This document shows positions 1-7,295 of a DNA stretch of 20,800 nt, piece after piece. Origin of the DNA: JOPF136 sp035272605. Lineage in GTDB: Bacteria > Acidobacteriota > Terriglobia > Acidiferrales > UBA7541. The stretch's first letter is position 1. The number at the start of each line of letters is the position of its first letter. The stretch spans positions 1 to 20,800 of the forward strand of contig DATEQM010000014.1 in the NCBI GenBank assembly GCA_035272605.1. The letters are read 5' to 3'. The notes beneath the pieces were generated by a model. It saw nothing but the letters and a program-made list of their open reading frames with translations. It made no database searches and was not told the DNA's origin. The position numbers were made by a program, and so were the translations under genes.

Positions 1-44
1 CGCCGCGACTGGAAAACATGGAAAAAATCCTGAGCACCAGGTAG
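1..44 (+). CDS. C-terminal tail of an unidentified upstream gene (partial)
   Basis: Frame 3 is open from the window edge and reads PRLENMEKILSTR before a TAG at 42-44. The composition looks like an ordinary helical protein C-terminus, but 13 residues are too few to name a family. The stop codon lies inside the GTAG head of a REP-like palindrome that begins at base 41. Frame 1 is also open, up to a TGA at 31-33, so the frame choice is tentative. Confidence 0.3.
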   Translation, partial: PRLENMEKILSTR

Positions 45-71
45 TGCGGGCCCGCCGCAGCGGGCCTGCGC
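41..71 (+). repeat. REP-like palindrome, long-stem type (copy A)
   Basis: A GTAG head at 41-44 is followed by a hairpin. The left arm is 44-55, the loop CGCA is 56-59 and the right arm is 60-71. The twelve pairs include two G-T wobbles. It differs at only a few positions from copy D at 14969. It lies between the end of the upstream gene and the DUF72 gene. Confidence 0.7.
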
Positions 72-102
72 CGGTCTTGCACCCTGAACGGCCGAAGTGA
101 CG

Positions 103-915
103 ATGAACAAACGCGGCGCATTGCGGCTCGGAACGTCCGCCTTTACGGCGGCGGGCTGGGAGAGCGCGTTCTACCCGGAGGGAATGAAGCCCGCAGACTA
201 CCTTACCTTTTACGCGCAGCACTTCGACACGGTCGAAATCGACAGCACCTACTACCGCACACCGTCGGAGAGCACCGTGCGCGGCTGGGAGGCAAAAACT
301 CCGCGGGGATTCCTGTTTGCGGCCAAGGTCCCGCAGACCATCACCCACGAGAATGTGCTGGTGGACTGCGACAAGGAGTTTCTGGAGTTCGTGGAGCGCA
401 TGCAGCTTCTGGGCGACAAGCTGGGCGTGCTGCTGCTGCAATTCCCCTACTTCAACAAAATGGCCTTCGCGTCAGCCGACGCATTTCTGGCCCGGCTGTC
501 GCCTTTTCTCAAGCGGCTTCCGGAGGGCGTGCGGTTCGCGCTGGAAGTGCGCAACAAGGCGTGGCTCGGTGCAAAGCTCTTCGACCTGCTCCGCGGCCAT
601 GCCGTGGCCCTGGCACTGATCGACCATCCCTGGATGCCGCGGCCGTCGCAGCTTTTCCGCAGCGCTGATCCCATCACCGCTGATTTCGCCTACATCCGCT
701 GGCTGGGCGACCGCAAAGGAATCGAAGCAATAACCAAGACGTGGGACAAGACTATCGTGGACCGCACCAGCGAGCTGACGGAATGGGCCAATGTTTGCTG
801 GAAAATTTCCGGTCGCGGCGTTCCCATTTTTGCCTACGCCAACAACCATTACGCCGGCTACGCGCCGGCCACGGTGCGGATGTTCGTGGAGCTGTGGGAA
901 AAACAGGACCGGTGA
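103..915 (+). CDS. DUF72 / YecE-family protein
   Basis: A 270-residue protein of the DUF72 (YecE-like) TIM-barrel family, whose biochemical role is not established. Visible family features are the N-terminal GTSAF...GW...FYP block (residues 10-25), the VEIDSTYYRTP segment (44-54), the FLFAAKVP strand (70-77), the LLLQFPY strand (110-116) and FALEVRNKAW (145-154). The length is normal for the family. GTG at 97 is in frame, but ATG at 103 is the more natural start; neither has a strong ribosome binding site. No signal peptide is seen, so it is probably cytosolic. It is followed after 75 bases by the CHAD-HD gene, which has its own promoter, so the two need not be co-transcribed. The family call is firm; the function is unknown. 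Confidence 0.88.
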   Translation: MNKRGALRLGTSAFTAAGWESAFYPEGMKPADYLTFYAQHFDTVEIDSTYYRTPSESTVRGWEAKTPRGFLFAAKVPQTITHENVLVDCDKEFLEFVERMQLLGDKLGVLLLQFPYFNKMAFASADAFLARLSPFLKRLPEGVRFALEVRNKAWLGAKLFDLLRGHAVALALIDHPWMPRPSQLFRSADPITADFAYIRWLGDRKGIEAITKTWDKTIVDRTSELTEWANVCWKISGRGVPIFAYANNHYAGYAPATVRMFVELWEKQDR

Positions 916-931
916 GTTTTCCACAGGCCAT

Positions 932-959
932 TTGACCTCCCTGTCCCGGAGCGTACAAT
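932..959 (+). promoter_or_regulatory. sigma70-type promoter for the CHAD-HD gene
   Basis: TTGACC at 932-937 and TACAAT at 954-959 are separated by 16 bases. Transcription would start near 966, leaving a leader of about 25 bases before the ATG at 991. This is one of the clearest -35/-10 pairs in the window. Confidence 0.6.
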
Positions 960-990
960 TATTCCTTCGTTTCTTCTGCCAGGGGCCCAC

Positions 991-2496
991 ATGGAAGTGC
1001 TGTCCGAGCACGCGCAACAGAGGCGCGTGGGTTTGCGGTATTGGATGCAACGCGTCCTGCGCGAAGCGCGCCTTGCTGCGCGTGACGCCTCCCCCGAAGT
1101 CGTCCACGATCTGCGCGTGGCGTTGCGCCGCTGCCGCTCCATGGCTGCCGGTCTCGCCCAAGTGGATTCCGATAGGTCCTGGGACGAAATGCGCCGGGCC
1201 AGCCGCAAACTTTTCCGCCGCCTGGGGGAATTGCGCGATCTGCAAGTGCTCCAGGAGTGGGTGACGCGGTTGGCCGACGAAGGCGACCCCGTGCGCCAGG
1301 CGCTCACGGAACTGTTTTCAGCGCGCGAGCCGGAATTGAAGGACGAAGTAGCGAAAGCGCTGGAGGCCTTCGACCGGAGACAATGGCTGCTGTGGTCGCG
1401 GGCGCTTCCGGAGCGGGCGCGGCGCCTGGCGCCCGATGGGCTGGTGGCGCAGCACCTGGCGCTGGAGAGCTGGGAACAGGCCCGCGCGCTGCACCGGCGC
1501 GCCCTGCGCAACCGAAGTCCCGCCTCGTGGCACGAACTGCGCATCGGCGTGAAGCGGTTCCGCTACACCGTGGAAAACTTCCTGCCGGAGCGGCACGAGG
1601 CCTGGGGCGCGGACCTGAAGCGCATCCAGGACCTGCTGGGGGAAGTCCACGACCTGGACGTGCTGGCGGAGACGCTGCCGGAAACCGGACCGGTCTACGA
1701 TGATGCGGCCGCGGCGCGCTGGCACGCGGCCATCGAGCGCGAGCGAACCTCCCGGCTGGACGAGTATCGCGCCAGGATGGCCGGGCGGAACTCTCTCTGG
1801 TCCGTCTGGCGCGCCGGGCTGCCCGAGGGCGAACGGCTGGAAGCAGCGGCGCTGGCGAAGTTGACACAGTGGGCTGCGGGGCTGGACCCCGACACGGCGC
1901 ATTCCCGCCAGGTGGCGCGCATTGCCCTGGAGCTCTTCGACGGGCTCGCCGCGGCAGGATTCAACGGAACTTTGGGCCATCCGCGGGCGCGTGTGCTGCT
2001 GCACGCCGCGGCGCTGCTGCACAACACAGGACGCGCGGAGGCTGCGAAGGGCCATCACAAAGCTGCCTATCGGCTCATTTCCCGGCTGGCGCCCCCCCTG
2101 GGATGGTCGAAGGAAGAAATCGAACGCGTGGCCGTGATCGCGCGCTACCACTGCGGCACCGAGCCGCGGCAAAAACACAGAGCCTATGGCGCTCTGGAGC
2201 CCGACGGGCGCAGCGTCGTACGCACCCTCGCGGGCGTCCTGCGCATTGCGGACGCGCTGGACGAGGCCCACGACGGCGCCGTGCGCCGCGTGGAAGTGCG
2301 CAGCAGCGCGGAGTATCTGCTCATCCGCGCCGCCGGCTGGCAGGAGACGGAACAGACCGCGGGCACCCTGGGCGGGAGGAAGCACCTGCTGGAAGCGGCG
2401 CTGGGGCGTCCTATTATCGTGCGCTCCGCGCCCGTTCGCGACGCGACTGTGCTCACACGAATGGCGCCGCGTGGCGTAGCCGTGGTCGCGGATTAG
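991..2496 (+). CDS. CHAD domain protein fused to a degenerate HD domain
   Basis: A 501-residue two-domain protein. Residues 1 to about 265 form a CHAD domain, an alpha-helical domain rich in conserved His/Arg/Lys that binds polyphosphate in characterised members. Its two signature segments are VHDLRVALRRCR (38-49) and HELRIGVKRFRYTVE (181-195). Residues about 295-430 resemble the HD domain at the C-terminus of Ppx/GppA phosphatases, and align motif by motif with the Ppx/GppA protein encoded at 15108-16670: H304, LLHNTGR (342-348), GHH (354-356), RYH (385-387) and D421. The diagnostic HD doublet is HN here (H344, N345), so metal-dependent phosphohydrolase activity may be lost. The start has AGGGG at 981-985. 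The protein is probably cytosolic. The domain calls are solid; a role in polyphosphate binding or sensing is inference. Confidence 0.88.
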   Translation: MEVLSEHAQQRRVGLRYWMQRVLREARLAARDASPEVVHDLRVALRRCRSMAAGLAQVDSDRSWDEMRRASRKLFRRLGELRDLQVLQEWVTRLADEGDPVRQALTELFSAREPELKDEVAKALEAFDRRQWLLWSRALPERARRLAPDGLVAQHLALESWEQARALHRRALRNRSPASWHELRIGVKRFRYTVENFLPERHEAWGADLKRIQDLLGEVHDLDVLAETLPETGPVYDDAAAARWHAAIERERTSRLDEYRARMAGRNSLWSVWRAGLPEGERLEAAALAKLTQWAAGLDPDTAHSRQVARIALELFDGLAAAGFNGTLGHPRARVLLHAAALLHNTGRAEAAKGHHKAAYRLISRLAPPLGWSKEEIERVAVIARYHCGTEPRQKHRAYGALEPDGRSVVRTLAGVLRIADALDEAHDGAVRRVEVRSSAEYLLIRAAGWQETEQTAGTLGGRKHLLEAALGRPIIVRSAPVRDATVLTRMAPRGVAVVAD

Positions 2497-2511
2497 GAAT
2501 GCGTCCGGAAG

Positions 2512-2531
2512 GGCACGGCTCCAGCCGTGCC
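2512..2531. repeat. Perfect 9-bp inverted repeat between convergent genes (possible terminator)
   Basis: GGCACGGCT (2512-2520) and AGCCGTGCC (2523-2531) flank a two-base centre. It lies 15 bases after the CHAD-HD stop and about 80 bases from the end of the convergent DUF255 gene. There is no T-run, so a bidirectional terminator or a dispersed intergenic palindrome are both possible. It has no GTAG head and is not part of the REP family described here. Confidence 0.5.
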
Positions 2532-2613
2532 GACAAGTGTGCGTAGTTCAGGGGCTTCTGCCACTGAGGTCGGAAGCCGCAGCGTCTACAGCATTTTCGA
2601 GAACCCTTCTCAC

Positions 2614-4485
2614 CTACTGCCCACTATTTGCAGCGGAAATGGCGGTTAATTTGTCGATGCGCGCCCTCAGCAGCTCAGCCTGGAAGATAGGCGGCGAGCA
2701 CGTCCGGCTGGTGCAGATAAACGCGGCGGCCTGCCTCAGTTCGGGGTACTGCACGTCGGGATTCGGCAGGCGGCCCTCGCGGGTGTCCCACCATTCCAGC
2801 CGCTTGTACGCCACCGGATAGCGCAGCGCGGCCTGGAAGAGCGCCTGCGCCGCGGGATCGTCCTTGTGACCGACGATGGTGAGGTGCAGCGGGGAACGGG
2901 AAAGCTCGTAATCTACGAGCAGCGTGCTGGCCACCGGCAGCCGCCGCGCGATGGGGCCGGCGGCCAGGTAGCGCATGGCCTCCTGGGCCATCTTCTCGTA
3001 GTCGGCATTTCCGGTGAAATAGAAAAGCAAGTTGGCGCAGCGCGCGACCTCCACGTTTTCGTCGCGCTGCGCATGGACAGCGTACGCGTGATCCGTAGAC
3101 GTCTTCGAAGTGAGATAGCCCGCGCCGGACGCGGAGGACGGCGCGCGGAACGTGCGGTCAATGAACCGCATGGTCTGCTCCGCGTGGACCAGCGTGGGGC
3201 GATCCCCGGTCGAGCCATAGAGCGCGAGATACGCCCGCACCATGGCTACGGAATCTCCCAGATAAGGCCCGGCTGCGTCCTTCGCGTCGTGGCGGAAGCC
3301 GCCATCGGGAAGCGCGCGATTCGCCTCCGCCCAGGCGACGGCGCGGCGCGCCTCGTCGAGCGCCTTGGCGTCGCCTGTAGCCGAATAGAACGTGGCGAGC
3401 GCTGCGGCGGCCCAGCCGTTCTCCCGCGCGTAGGTGTGCGTGTCCACGCGGGGCACGCCCTGCTTGCGCCGCGCTGCATCGGACAGGCGGAAATACGCGG
3501 CGCTGTGCCTCCCGTCCACCACGTCGGCGTCCTGGCTGGTATAGAACGCGCCGGCAGGACTCAGGAGAAACTTCTCCAGAAATCGATGAATGTCTTTTGC
3601 CGCCTGGAGCGCGGCGGGATCTTGGAACTGCGCGTAGCCCAGCGAGAAAATGCGCAGGTTTTCGGCCTGCATAGACATGATTTTCTCGAAGTGCGGGTTG
3701 GACCACACCCCGTCGGTGGAATATTGATAGACGCCGCCCCACACGGGATCGATCAGATGCTCTTCTCCCGCCAGGGTCTGGCGCACCATGCGCGCGGCGC
3801 GGGCATCGCCGCCCTTGGCGCGGATCATGGCCAGCTCCACGGAATCCCAGTCGAGGAATTTGTGCCCGAAGCCCCAGCCTCCTTCCTTGGTGTCGTAGCC
3901 GTCCAGATAGTCCTTTTCGAGTTCGGCGCGCAGCGAGGCGGAGATGGCGGCGCTCGAGTATTCGATGTGTTCTTCCGGGACCACGGAGGGGCCTGGCGTG
4001 GGATCGTCAATAATGGCCTGGAGCATGGAAGCCATGTCGCCGGGCGGCAGGTAGCCCTGGCGCTTCACGATTTCGTTGCCTTTGCCGTCGAAGACCACCG
4101 TGGCGGGCCAACCGTAGTCTTCATAGCGATTCGAGAGATCGGGACGCGCGTCCTGGTCCACGCGTACGGTGATGTAGCGCGCGCGCAGCAGCCGGATCAC
4201 CTCCGGGTCGCGATACGTCGTATCCGCCATCACGTGGCACCAGTGGCACCACACCGCTTCGAGATCCAGCAGCACGAACCGGTTCTCTCGCCTCGCCTGC
4301 TCGAACACGCCGTCCGACCAGCCCACCCAGGTGAGCGGCGCCTTGGAGCTATCCTGCGCCCTCTGCGCGGGCGAGGCCTTGCGAGCAGAGGGGACCTTTG
4401 GAGCGTCCTGCGCGAAGCAGCGCATAGCGGCGCACGACGCCAGCACCAACGCAGCCCCTGACGCCAAACGCATCGCCCGTTTCAT
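2614..4485 (-). CDS. Exported thioredoxin-like DUF255 / YyaL-family protein
   Basis: A 623-residue protein. An N-terminal export signal (residues 1 to about 25) is followed by a thioredoxin-fold DUF255 domain with the redox-like motif WCHWCHVM (CxxC at 80 and 83) and VDQDARPDLSNRYEDYGWPATVVF-type features up to about residue 132. A long C-terminal region resembling the (alpha/alpha)6 barrel of the YyaL/spermatogenesis-associated-20 family follows. The signal contains LASC (15-18), which fits a lipobox, but cleavage at CFA|QD is also plausible, so lipoprotein versus soluble periplasmic protein is open. Most YyaL relatives that I know are cytosolic, so export is notable. The start at 4485 is chosen because of a strong ribosome site (CCTCC on the + strand at 4494-4498) and the signal peptide; an upstream in-frame extension to 4767 overlaps the divergent hydrolase and is rejected. 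The substrate is unknown. Confidence 0.82.
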   Translation of the reverse strand: MKRAMRLASGAALVLASCAAMRCFAQDAPKVPSARKASPAQRAQDSSKAPLTWVGWSDGVFEQARRENRFVLLDLEAVWCHWCHVMADTTYRDPEVIRLLRARYITVRVDQDARPDLSNRYEDYGWPATVVFDGKGNEIVKRQGYLPPGDMASMLQAIIDDPTPGPSVVPEEHIEYSSAAISASLRAELEKDYLDGYDTKEGGWGFGHKFLDWDSVELAMIRAKGGDARAARMVRQTLAGEEHLIDPVWGGVYQYSTDGVWSNPHFEKIMSMQAENLRIFSLGYAQFQDPAALQAAKDIHRFLEKFLLSPAGAFYTSQDADVVDGRHSAAYFRLSDAARRKQGVPRVDTHTYARENGWAAAALATFYSATGDAKALDEARRAVAWAEANRALPDGGFRHDAKDAAGPYLGDSVAMVRAYLALYGSTGDRPTLVHAEQTMRFIDRTFRAPSSASGAGYLTSKTSTDHAYAVHAQRDENVEVARCANLLFYFTGNADYEKMAQEAMRYLAAGPIARRLPVASTLLVDYELSRSPLHLTIVGHKDDPAAQALFQAALRYPVAYKRLEWWDTREGRLPNPDVQYPELRQAAAFICTSRTCSPPIFQAELLRARIDKLTAISAANSGQ

Positions 4486-4493
4486 GTTGCTCG

Positions 4494-4498
4494 CCTCC
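4494..4498 (-). promoter_or_regulatory. Ribosome binding site fixing the DUF255 gene start
   Basis: GGAGG on the - strand, eight bases before the ATG at 4485. It supports the signal-peptide start over longer upstream options. Confidence 0.75.
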
Positions 4499-4508
4499 GC
4501 CGCTTTCG

Positions 4509-4514
4509 ATTGTA
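4509..4514 (-). promoter_or_regulatory. Candidate -10 box for the DUF255 gene
   Basis: TACAAT on the - strand, 24 bases before the ATG at 4485. No good -35 is seen at the usual distance, so the call is tentative. Confidence 0.35.
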
Positions 4515-4604
4515 CGCCGATCAGCCAGGGACCGGATTGAGTGGCCGCCCGCCATCCTCGCGAGGGCGTTTGGCCCTCCGGTAGCGGAAGGAATCGCTCT
4601 CGTT

Positions 4605-4610
4605 GATAAT
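4605..4610 (+). promoter_or_regulatory. Candidate -10 box for the alpha/beta hydrolase gene
   Basis: GATAAT lies 29 bases upstream of the ATG at 4640, in the divergent intergenic region shared with the DUF255 gene. No convincing -35 is visible. Confidence 0.35.
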
Positions 4611-4626
4611 GGCAGCGCGAAGTCAC

Positions 4627-4634
4627 AAGGAGGG
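4627..4634 (+). promoter_or_regulatory. Strong ribosome binding site of the alpha/beta hydrolase gene
   Basis: AAGGAGGG sits five bases before the ATG at 4640. It decides this start over the out-of-frame ATG at 4603-4615 and the downstream ATGs at codons 3 and 4. Confidence 0.8.
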
Positions 4635-4639
4635 CGGCC

Positions 4640-5716
4640 ATGCGGATGATGGCAGCGGCGGCTGTGATGATGTTTGCAGCCGGAGCGGTCGCGCTGGGTG
4701 GTCCAGCACCAGCTCGGGCGCAGGACCACCAGGCTCTCCCCGCTGCCGAGCCGGAAGCGTTGGGCATTGCGCTGGAGGGCTATCCGTACCCCTGGCCGGT
4801 GCATTTCCTGCCGCTGACCATCGAGCGACAGGACGTGCGCATGGCTTACATGGACGTGCCCCCGGCGCCGCAGACGGCGGGAACCGCGGAGAGCACGGAA
4901 AGCCAGAGCGAGCGCGTCGCCGTGCTGCTGCATGGGAAGAATTTTGGCGGCTATTACTGGGCGGAGACGGCACGCGCGCTGGCCGCGGCGGGCTTTCGCG
5001 TGGTGATTCCGGACCAGATTGGGTGGGGAAAATCGTCGAAGCCGGAGATCGGCTACAGCTTTCAGTTGCTGGCGGCCAACACACTGCGCCTGCTGGACGC
5101 GCTGGGAATCCGGAGAGCAGCCGTTATCGGACATTCCACCGGAGGCATGCTGGCCGTGCGGTTTGCTCTGACGTATCCGGAACGCGTAACGCGGCTCGTC
5201 CTGGAAGATCCGATCGGGATGGAAGATTACCGCGTAAACATTCCGCCGCAGACGGACGAAACGCTGTATCAGGCCGAACTGGCGTATACGGACCCGGCAA
5301 AAATCCGCGCGTTCTATGCGCGATACTTTGCGCATCCGCGGCCGGAAGTATACGAGCCGCTCGCCGAGGTGCAGATTCGCGTGACCCGCAGCGGGGAGTA
5401 TGCCCGCTGGGCCCGCGCGTCGGCGCTCGCCTACCAGATGATTTACCAGCAGCCGGTCCGCTACGAATACGGCCTGCTCCGACCGCCGGTACTGGTGATT
5501 GTGGGCGGCCAGGACCATACGGTGCCGCTGGGAAGCTACGCCGCGCCGGAAGCGCGGGCGCGCATGGGCAACTTTGTGGAGCTGGGGCACGCGGCGGCTC
5601 GCGACATTCCACACGCCACCCTCGTGGTGATTGCAGCCGCGGGGCATATTCCGCATATCGAGCAGGCGGAGGAATTTCAGCGTGCGTTGCTGGCGTTTCT
5701 GGGCGGGCAGCAATGA
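4640..5716 (+). CDS. Exported alpha/beta-fold hydrolase
   Basis: A 358-residue alpha/beta hydrolase with an N-terminal signal peptide (about residues 1-27, cleavage near ARAQ), so it probably acts in the periplasm. The catalytic set is complete. The nucleophile elbow is GHSTGG with Ser166, the oxyanion-hole segment is LLHGKNFGG (97-104), and the charge-relay residues are Asp292 in GGQDHTVPLG and His336 in AAGHIPHIEQ. DQIGWGKSSKP (125-134) is typical of the haloalkane-dehalogenase/esterase-like branch, but Ser as nucleophile argues for an esterase or lipase-type enzyme. Substrate cannot be read from the sequence. The gene is divergent from the DUF255 gene, with 154 bases between the starts, and has a very strong ribosome binding site. 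Confidence 0.87.
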   Translation: MRMMAAAAVMMFAAGAVALGGPAPARAQDHQALPAAEPEALGIALEGYPYPWPVHFLPLTIERQDVRMAYMDVPPAPQTAGTAESTESQSERVAVLLHGKNFGGYYWAETARALAAAGFRVVIPDQIGWGKSSKPEIGYSFQLLAANTLRLLDALGIRRAAVIGHSTGGMLAVRFALTYPERVTRLVLEDPIGMEDYRVNIPPQTDETLYQAELAYTDPAKIRAFYARYFAHPRPEVYEPLAEVQIRVTRSGEYARWARASALAYQMIYQQPVRYEYGLLRPPVLVIVGGQDHTVPLGSYAAPEARARMGNFVELGHAAARDIPHATLVVIAAAGHIPHIEQAEEFQRALLAFLGGQQ

Positions 5717-5782
5717 CTCCCGAGCAAACGCTGCCGCCCGCGAGGGCCTGAGCGATTAGTCCTGTCCCACTCCGCTGGCGAG

Positions 5783-5800
5783 ACTGTCAGTTTTGACAGT
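5783..5800. promoter_or_regulatory. Palindrome, candidate operator of the efflux operon
   Basis: ACTGTCA (5783-5789) and TGACAGT (5794-5800) form a perfect seven-base inverted repeat around GTTT. It overlaps a TTGACA hexamer at 5793-5798. Size and symmetry fit a TetR-, MarR- or GntR-type operator, but no regulator gene is adjacent. A terminator hairpin for the hydrolase gene is the alternative, although no T-run follows. Confidence 0.4.
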
Positions 5801-5852
5801 ACCGTGCATTCTTCCCCGCCAATTAGGATTCACTGCGTCGCTGGCCATCAAG

Positions 5853-5861
5853 TGGTATTAT
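5853..5861 (+). promoter_or_regulatory. Candidate extended -10 promoter of the efflux operon
   Basis: TGG followed by TATTAT (5856-5861) matches the extended -10 form. No clear -35 is required or seen. It would give a leader of about 200 bases before the ATG at 6069. Confidence 0.4.
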
Positions 5862-6068
5862 TTGCTGCCATTGGGACGCGGAAATCAGGATCAGATGCAA
5901 GCTGGCCCTGCGACTCCCAGGTCATGCAGGGAAAGTGGGGGAGAGCTCGGCCGCAGGCGACGCCAGCCTTGGCGTTTACGGACCAACGAGAATCGCAGCG
6001 AGCCCTTCGTACCTGAACCCGATTCTGCTGCGGATCGCAGAAGGCGCCGGTCGCCAGGAGCAGACGCA

Positions 6069-7286
6069 ATGCCCACGAAGCAGCTGAGAATCGCGCCGGC
6101 TCTCCTAGCCCTTGCCGCGGTGCTGCCCGCCGGGTGCGGCAAAATGGGGCTGCCTCCCGCGGGTCCTCCCGACGTTGAAGTGGTCGAAGTTATCCAAAAA
6201 GATGTCCCCATCACCAAGGAATGGGTGGCTACCCTGAATGGACTGGTCAACGCCCAGATTCGCGCCCAGGTGACCGGCATACTTCTCAAGCAGGAATACA
6301 CCAACGGCGCCGTAGTGAAAAAAGGCTCACCGCTCTTTCTGATAGACCCCAGACCCTTCCAGGCCACTCTCGATCAAGCCACTGCAAATCTCCAACAGGC
6401 CAAGGCGAGTTTGGATAAAGCAAAGGCACAGTTGGGGAAGACGCAATTGGACGTCGATCGTTACACCCCTCTCGCCAAAGAAAGCGCCATCAGCCAGCAG
6501 GAGCTGGACGATGCCGTTCAGGCAAACCTGGCCGCCAAGGCGCAGGTGGAGGAGGCGAAAGCGGCCATTGAAGCGGCACAGGCCGCCGTGGAGTCGGCCC
6601 GATTGAATCTCGGTTTCACCAGCATCACTTCGCCGATCGACGGGGTAACCGCCATCTCCACCGCCCAGGTGGGCGACTATGTTGGTCCCCAGAGCGGCAC
6701 TCTGACTACTGTCTCTACCTTGAACCCCATTCTCGTCAATTTTACGCCCAGCGAACAGGAATACCTGACTGCAATGAGGGAAGCAATGAAGTTCGGGCTC
6801 TCCGAAGACCAAGCCATGCACAAGTTCGAATGGAAATTGCAACTCACCGATGGCTCCATCTATCCCCAGACGGGGCGCTTTTATGCCCTTGACCGTCAGG
6901 TGGACGTGAGAACAGGAGCGGTCCTGGTTCAAGTTGAGTTCCCCAATCCGGGCAATTTCCTTCGCCCCGGTGGGTTCGGCCGCATCAGCTCGGTGGTGCG
7001 GATGCAGCAGGGAGCCTTGCTCGTTCCGCAACGTGCGGTGAGTGAATCGCAGGGAGGCTATCTCGTAGCATTCGTGGGCAGCGACAATAAGGCCAGCATC
7101 CGCTCCGTCAAAATGGGCGAGAAGACCGGCGGTATGTGGATTGTCACTGAAGGACTCAAGGCTGGCGAGCGTGTGGTTGCGGAGGGAGTCCAAAAAGTTC
7201 AGGACGGCGAACTGGTGAATCCCAAGCCCTACAAGCCGGCCGTTGCCCCCGGCACAGACTCCGGCAAAACCGGCGGCGGTTCCTAG
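6069..7286 (+). CDS. RND efflux periplasmic adaptor (membrane fusion protein), probable lipoprotein
   Basis: A 405-residue AcrA/MexA-type adaptor linking the inner-membrane pump to the outer-membrane channel. It has a signal sequence with a lipobox-like LPAGC (Cys23; -3 is Pro, so not a perfect lipobox). A lipoyl/barrel-sandwich half (VNAQIRAQVTGILLK, 60-74) leads into an alpha-helical coiled-coil hairpin rich in Ala/Gln/Lys (about 98-180), the second lipoyl half with TSPIDGVT (187-194), a beta-barrel domain, and the membrane-proximal domain with ALLVPQRAV (316-324). The start at 6069 is chosen by AGGAG at 6056-6060 and the signal peptide. It is followed after nine bases by the pump gene. Base composition looks less G+C-rich than in flanking genes. 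Confidence 0.92.
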   Translation: MPTKQLRIAPALLALAAVLPAGCGKMGLPPAGPPDVEVVEVIQKDVPITKEWVATLNGLVNAQIRAQVTGILLKQEYTNGAVVKKGSPLFLIDPRPFQATLDQATANLQQAKASLDKAKAQLGKTQLDVDRYTPLAKESAISQQELDDAVQANLAAKAQVEEAKAAIEAAQAAVESARLNLGFTSITSPIDGVTAISTAQVGDYVGPQSGTLTTVSTLNPILVNFTPSEQEYLTAMREAMKFGLSEDQAMHKFEWKLQLTDGSIYPQTGRFYALDRQVDVRTGAVLVQVEFPNPGNFLRPGGFGRISSVVRMQQGALLVPQRAVSESQGGYLVAFVGSDNKASIRSVKMGEKTGGMWIVTEGLKAGERVVAEGVQKVQDGELVNPKPYKPAVAPGTDSGKTGGGS

Positions 7287-7295
7287 ACCGGCGCC

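Larger units (their letters stand above)
5717..6068 (+). other. 352-base leader upstream of the RND efflux operon, no gene seen
   Basis: No open reading frame here looks like a protein. An in-frame extension of the efflux adaptor back to 5793 would put some 90 residues of unconserved sequence before a normal signal peptide, so it is rejected. The stretch holds a perfect palindrome at 5783-5800 and an extended -10-like box at 5853-5861, followed by about 200 bases of apparent untranslated leader. I looked for cobalamin or other riboswitch signatures and found none that hold. Confidence 0.5.

Noticed and set aside
2866..4461. 531-codon + strand frame opposite the DUF255 gene
   Set aside because: Antisense shadow of a well-supported gene in high-G+C DNA; no domain pattern.
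4603..5751. Long + strand frame of 382 codons overlapping the alpha/beta hydrolase
   Set aside because: Composition is Gly/Arg/Ala-rich as in shadow frames, and the other frame holds a complete catalytic triad and signal peptide.
5870..6068. Possible riboswitch in the efflux operon leader
   Set aside because: I could not match the B12 box or any other known class, and no conserved multi-stem layout was evident by eye.
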